Part shown: positions 59,686 through 64,000 of the stretch, piece after piece
How positions within the stretch are numbered: the stretch's first letter is position 1
Layout of the letters: each line of letters starts with the position of its first letter
Origin: Spinacia oleracea
Taxonomy: Eukaryota > Streptophyta > Magnoliopsida > Caryophyllales > Amaranthaceae
Assembly (NCBI RefSeq): GCF_020520425.1
Contig: NC_079491.1
Coordinates: 38,533,027 to 38,597,026 of the forward strand
Reading direction: 5' to 3'
Length of the DNA: 64,000 nt
Translations under genes and position numbers: made by a program
Notes under the pieces: model-generated
Database searches by the model: none
What the model saw: the letters and a program-made list of their open reading frames with translations, nothing else
What the model was told of the DNA's origin: nothing

Positions 59686-62600
59686 TCTTATTATTTTCAT
59701 AATCTAAATTGCATGAACATGGTTAAATATTACAAATTTGCAAGAATTAAAAGGGGTGATTAATTTTCGTAATTGTTAATTAATTGCAAATTGCGTTTAT
59801 TTAATTATACGTACGCAGTTTTTCGGCAGTTTCTTCGTTACTCATCCAAATCGAGTGATTTTTGTGTCAATTCCGCATGTAAAAGGCATTCTAAAATTTT
59901 GACAAAAAGAATATTTTTCTGCCGAACCCAGAATTCTCAAATTTGAAGCCTAACTATGACTTTTCGAAGGTTTTAGTTTTTCGAATGCAAAATTTCGTAA
60001 ATTTAAGATGTTAAATTAAATATTTGCGATTCTTGTTGATAAATCTTGAATTTTTGATTGACCTACTGTATATGTTTAACAAGTTTGAATGCCTAGCCTT
60101 GTTAATTATGCAATCTAATTTGTAATTCTGATTAATTTGTTGAAAATTAGAATAATTTAGAATTAATTTGATTTTCATAATTAATTATGATTTAATTAGA
60201 TACCTATGATTAAAAACCACCATAAAAATTGTAAATTTATGATAAATTTTAAATTTTTATGACCTAGGCTTGAATCCATGTTAATCGGAAATCAATTGAA
60301 TAATAAATTTTCGATTTTTCGCCCTAAAATTATGAAATTAATATTATTTATTAATTTGTCATTAATTTTAAATATAAAATTTTTAAATTTTATGCAATTC
60401 GTTCATATAACTTGCACGCACAAAGCAATGGACGCTACGTGTTACCCTTAAGGGGTGTTGTATAGTGCGGGCATGTGACGACGAGCAAGGGAGCTCGTCG
60501 CCCATGCGGCACGAATGCAATGAGCAAGGCCATGGTGCACGAGCACAAGGCAGCAGCCCTGCCTTGTGTCGTGGGCTATGAGCAATGGACGAATGGGCAT
60601 GGGCGAAGGCAAGGCACGGCAGTCGCGTGTGGGCAGCAAGCGAGCTGCGCCACAACGTGCACTGCCTCGCACAAGCGCGCGCAGCCTCGCGCGCAGCGAG
60701 CGCAAGCTCGCGTGCCACGAGTGCTGCGCCCAGCGTCGATGCCTCGCGCAGCGAGCGCTGGCTCGCATCAAGCGAGCGCTGGCGAGCGCGCGCAGCGAGC
60801 GCTGGCTCGCATGCAGCGAGCGCTGGCGAGCGAACGTAGCGAGCGATGGCTCGCGTGCATCGAGCGCTGGCGCGCGCGCAGCGTGCACAAGCTCGCGTGG
60901 AGCCTTGCGAAGGATAGCAGCATCAGCTATGCGACGCAGCGCATGGGCTGCAAGCACATGGCCAGCGATGGCTGTGTGCGTGTGGCCCATGGGCGTGCGA
61001 TGCGTAAGGTTGTTGCGTTACGATTAGATCGTTTTGAAATTTTAATTTGAAATTTTCAGTTTACGTAATTTTAATTAATTTTAAAATTAATAATTTAAAT
61101 TATTTTCTTGGATTTTAATTTTTAATATTGTAATTATAATAAATTTTATTTATTCTAATTATTTTACTAAAATTAAAATCATGAATTAATTTAAATACGA
61201 CTGAAATTAAATTAAACTTTTTGGATTCAATTATAAATTTATATGAGCTTTAAATTTTAATTAAATTTGTATGTTTCCGGTTGGACTAGAAATACATTTT
61301 TATGTTTAAAATTAGTAAAGCATATGAATTTATTGGTTTAAGTGGGAGCCCTTTTAGTCATAAACTCTTGATTAGGTCTACAAATCCTTAAGGTTAAAAC
61401 AACTTGATTAGAATTAATAAGGACTGAATAATTGGTAGATTATTGGTGCCCTTGATTAATTGCTGCAAATGTTTACGTGATGCATAATGTGTTTTACTAA
61501 CCAGCTATGTGGGCCATTCATGATAATGAATGGGTGAATGGTATATATTGTATATGTACTGTTTTGCAGGTTATGAAGTGACTAGTATGGCCCAAATAGG
61601 ATAGAAAATATGGTCTGCGTACCATTAATTTGAATGTAATTGGTCTAAAGTACCAAAGTTGTTTTTCAATTCAAATATGGTCTGCGTACCATCAAATAGT
61701 TGTAATTAGTTTTAATTATAGCTTATCCTATTTGAAGAAAATGGTGCCTCCCACGGAGATTTTCAAGACGGGCTTTGAAGTTAAAGCTTCAAGATGAAGT
61801 CGGGCCATACTAGATCACATTTATCTTATGCATGTTTTAAGTTATTTATTGCCTTAAAATATGTCTTAAAATGCATGAGATCAAAAGCTTGATTATGTTG
61901 CATGATTAAGGATTTTAGTTCACTTAAAATCTAACCAACATAGTAAGAGCCTTAAGTTCCAAACTTAAAAATTGAGTTAAAAGGTGCCATGCCAAAATAT
62001 ACACTTGCTTGGATATCCTTTACATCAATCTAGTAATAGTTTTCGCTCAGCGAGGTGTTACTTATTGGTCCTAAAGGGGCAAGGTACACAAATAATTGTG
62101 AGTACATGTTAGTTTTGGTGAAACTCAACGATATAAGTAAGGAGTCCTTTTATGTCGTGGCAAAATCGATAGGTTTACCTAATAAGTTCTTAGACGTACC
62201 TATCAACCAAGAATAGTTTCTAGACTATTAGCAAAAGGCTTTTGCTTACCTAAGATGTTTTAGGATTAAGTCGACAAACTGTGCTTAATTCTTCAATGAT
62301 TTTAGGATCTTGGAATCATTTTATTCACACCTGCCGGAACAATAAATTCGAATAAAATGCTAATAACTTGTTGAAATTGCATGATTGCTTTAATTTTCAA
62401 GTTATTACTCATGATAAATGTTTAGACTTTGCATGCTTCAATGTATGTTTTAATTATTGTTTATAATTAAATATCTTGCACTGCGGTAAATCCTTTTAGA
62501 AAGGTAACAGTAAATTTCCTCGATTGGTAATGAATCCAAGAACGATTCACGGAAATGAGAGAAAGTGAGCAATTTAAAATGTACGTTTCTTATATCGACT

Positions 62601-64000
62601 TTTATGGTTGTTTTCGAACATCAAAGTCGAATGGCAAACCAATTGGTGCTTGTGAATTCAAAATACAATGTAGTTTTGAGATCATAAAGCATTGAGTTTA
62701 ATACGCTCAGCTTTACCAATGGTTAACAACCTAATATCTTTGTCCATTTAATTCTCGAATGAGTCTAGTCCCTAGACATTCGAATAGATCGATGCTTAGA
62801 GAACTTTAGAAGCTTCTGGTAAGATCATCTAGTTGAAACTTAATATTCAACATAAATTAAATGGTAAGAACCTTGTTGGGGTGACATTGGACATGTCTAA
62901 CAAAGTATAAATGTCAACACTAAAGAATTCAATTCTTAAGACTATAAGAAAGGGTACAAGAAATAGGAAAACGAGGAACAAATGAAAGGAATTTACGATT
63001 CCGTTTCTACCTATAAGTTTATGTTTAAAGAGGAGTGACCTAGCAATCAAACTTCCTTGGTATCATATACCGCTTGAGGTTCTTACTTCGGTAATAACTC
63101 AAACAATGGAAGCTAGGATACACTAATGACCTACAAGTGGGAAATAAAGCATGGCAATGCTACATTAGTTGTAGGGTCATCTAGTTTGTTTTAAGTCCTT
63201 TCAAAGGCTGGAACTTAATGGCTATTTTGTTCCATAATCAGCATACCTAAATTTCTGCTTCAAACACAGAAAGACTCACATTCAAGAAAAACAAAAACAA
63301 TGTTTGTTTGTTTATTTGAATGAAATGGTCAATTACAGGTTGAGTCAATATGCTTGATTAAAACAAACAACTCTTTAAAGAACTTTACTAGGTTCAAATC
63401 AACCCCTTGATTTGAGTTCCACTAATCTTTGGCATTGTTGCTTAGACCATATCAACAAGTTAACATACATAAGCTCTATTTTGATGGACTTTTGAAAGTT
63501 GATTGATTTCTAGATCATTTTAAGACAACTAGTCTTACTTGTTGAAAGTTACAAAAGATATGAACTATTGTTAGAACGCCTAGACAATAGAGTTCAAAGC
63601 TAAAGAAAGATTTTATGACTTTATTATTTCACATGGATTTGAGTGAATATAGGTTTATTTACTCAAATGTGATATAAGTTGAAACTGTTTGGCTAGTTCA
63701 AAGATTCAGAAGTATAAAATCCACTTGGCAAGAAATCATAAAGATCTAGGTTAGATCATGTTGATGATTACTTGAGACCAAATATGATCATCAATGATTG
63801 TGTGTTGTAATTTCACAATCTAGGTCCATAAGATATGGCATATCTTAGTTGGAATAATCGAAGTCAATTAGTACTTGATTCGATTAAAGATGAATCATAA
63901 AGACTTTTCCTATAATTTCTAAAACAAAATGCTCAACTACCACCAAACTAAACTAAATTCGTCAAAGCTATAGAAAAGAAATTTCAGAATATCTTTTCGA
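59686..64000 (+). mobile_element. Internal region of the copia element, coding eroded
   Basis: No long frame. From about 63480 to 63870 the DNA can still be aligned by eye with the integrase of the related fragment at 56700-57100: phrases like 'gatttgagtgaatatagg' (D-D-x-S-R-Y-G region), 'ggcaagaaatcataaagatc' and 'tacttgagacc' match, but stops and indels occur every few codons. The stretch 59700-63400 holds long AT-rich leader sequence and a GC-rich island. The element runs past the window end, so its 3' LTR is not seen. Confidence 0.65.
60400..61025. repeat. GC-rich low-complexity island
   Basis: Built on irregular copies of 'gcagcgagcgctggctcgc' and 'gagcgctggcgagcg', open in most frames on both strands. 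It lies in the leader of the copia element, in very AT-rich flanks. Confidence 0.7.

Noticed and set aside
60475..61050. Long overlapping open frames on both strands (up to 191 codons)
   Set aside because: They come from low-complexity GC-rich DNA with few stop codons; the peptides are Ala/Arg/Ser repeats with no domain.
1..64000. A wholly new multi-gene system
   Set aside because: Every clustered set of coding regions is explained by known transposable-element families or by the TSUP and FAR1-like genes. Novelty, if any, is in noncoding structure and element variants.

Overview
The window is nuclear DNA from a flowering plant, most likely a eudicot with a repeat-rich genome. The evidence is plant LTR retrotransposons, GT-AG introns, a plant tRNA-Glu, an FHY3/FAR1-type pseudogene and a plant TauE/SafE-type membrane protein. 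The copia LTR families look like those of the beet/spinach group (Amaranthaceae), but that is an impression from memory. About nine tenths of the window is mobile DNA, much of it nested.

Layout. 1-15301: the 5' end of a minus-strand Ty3/gypsy element (broken gag, primer-binding site and a roughly 2.9 kb LTR). The LTR is split by a complete 10.3 kb Sirevirus-type Ty1/copia element (3092-13400) with no LTR difference that I can see. 15302-20868: a CACTA end, a gypsy LTR end, then the 3' end of a plus-strand copia element whose LTR carries a Tat-like solo LTR (18536-19996) with a GGTTC target duplication. 20869-23400: a SINE joined to a LINE fragment, a Stowaway-like MITE, tRNA-Glu(UUC) and a SINE with an 18-bp duplication. 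24188-27997: the one clearly intact protein gene, 12 coding exons on the minus strand, a TauE/SafE (TSUP) membrane protein of 460 residues, with a MITE a few hundred bases upstream. 28765-32640: a minus-strand Helitron with a captured promoter-like segment and a hAT transposase fragment. 33220-36470: another MITE, a copia fragment and two Helitron ends placed head to tail. 36472-45970: a Tat-like LTR fragment split by a noncoding LTR element (36790-45518), itself split by a gypsy solo LTR (41176-44112). 46818-51420: a broken FAR1-like gene, with large introns full of short repeats and a CACTA remnant. 51880-55805: a 160-bp tandem repeat split by a second gypsy solo LTR (52941-55741). 56487-58274: a minus-strand copia gag-protease-integrase fragment, cut by a plus-strand copia element (58275 to beyond the window) with intact LTR and primer site but eroded coding sequence.

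How it works together. Apart from the TSUP gene and the tRNA, the genes serve copying of mobile elements. Only the Sirevirus-type element looks recent: its gag, pol and third ORF are all open and its LTRs match. The other elements are solo LTRs, noncoding derivatives or fragments. Target duplications and the order of nesting allow the insertion history to be read directly.
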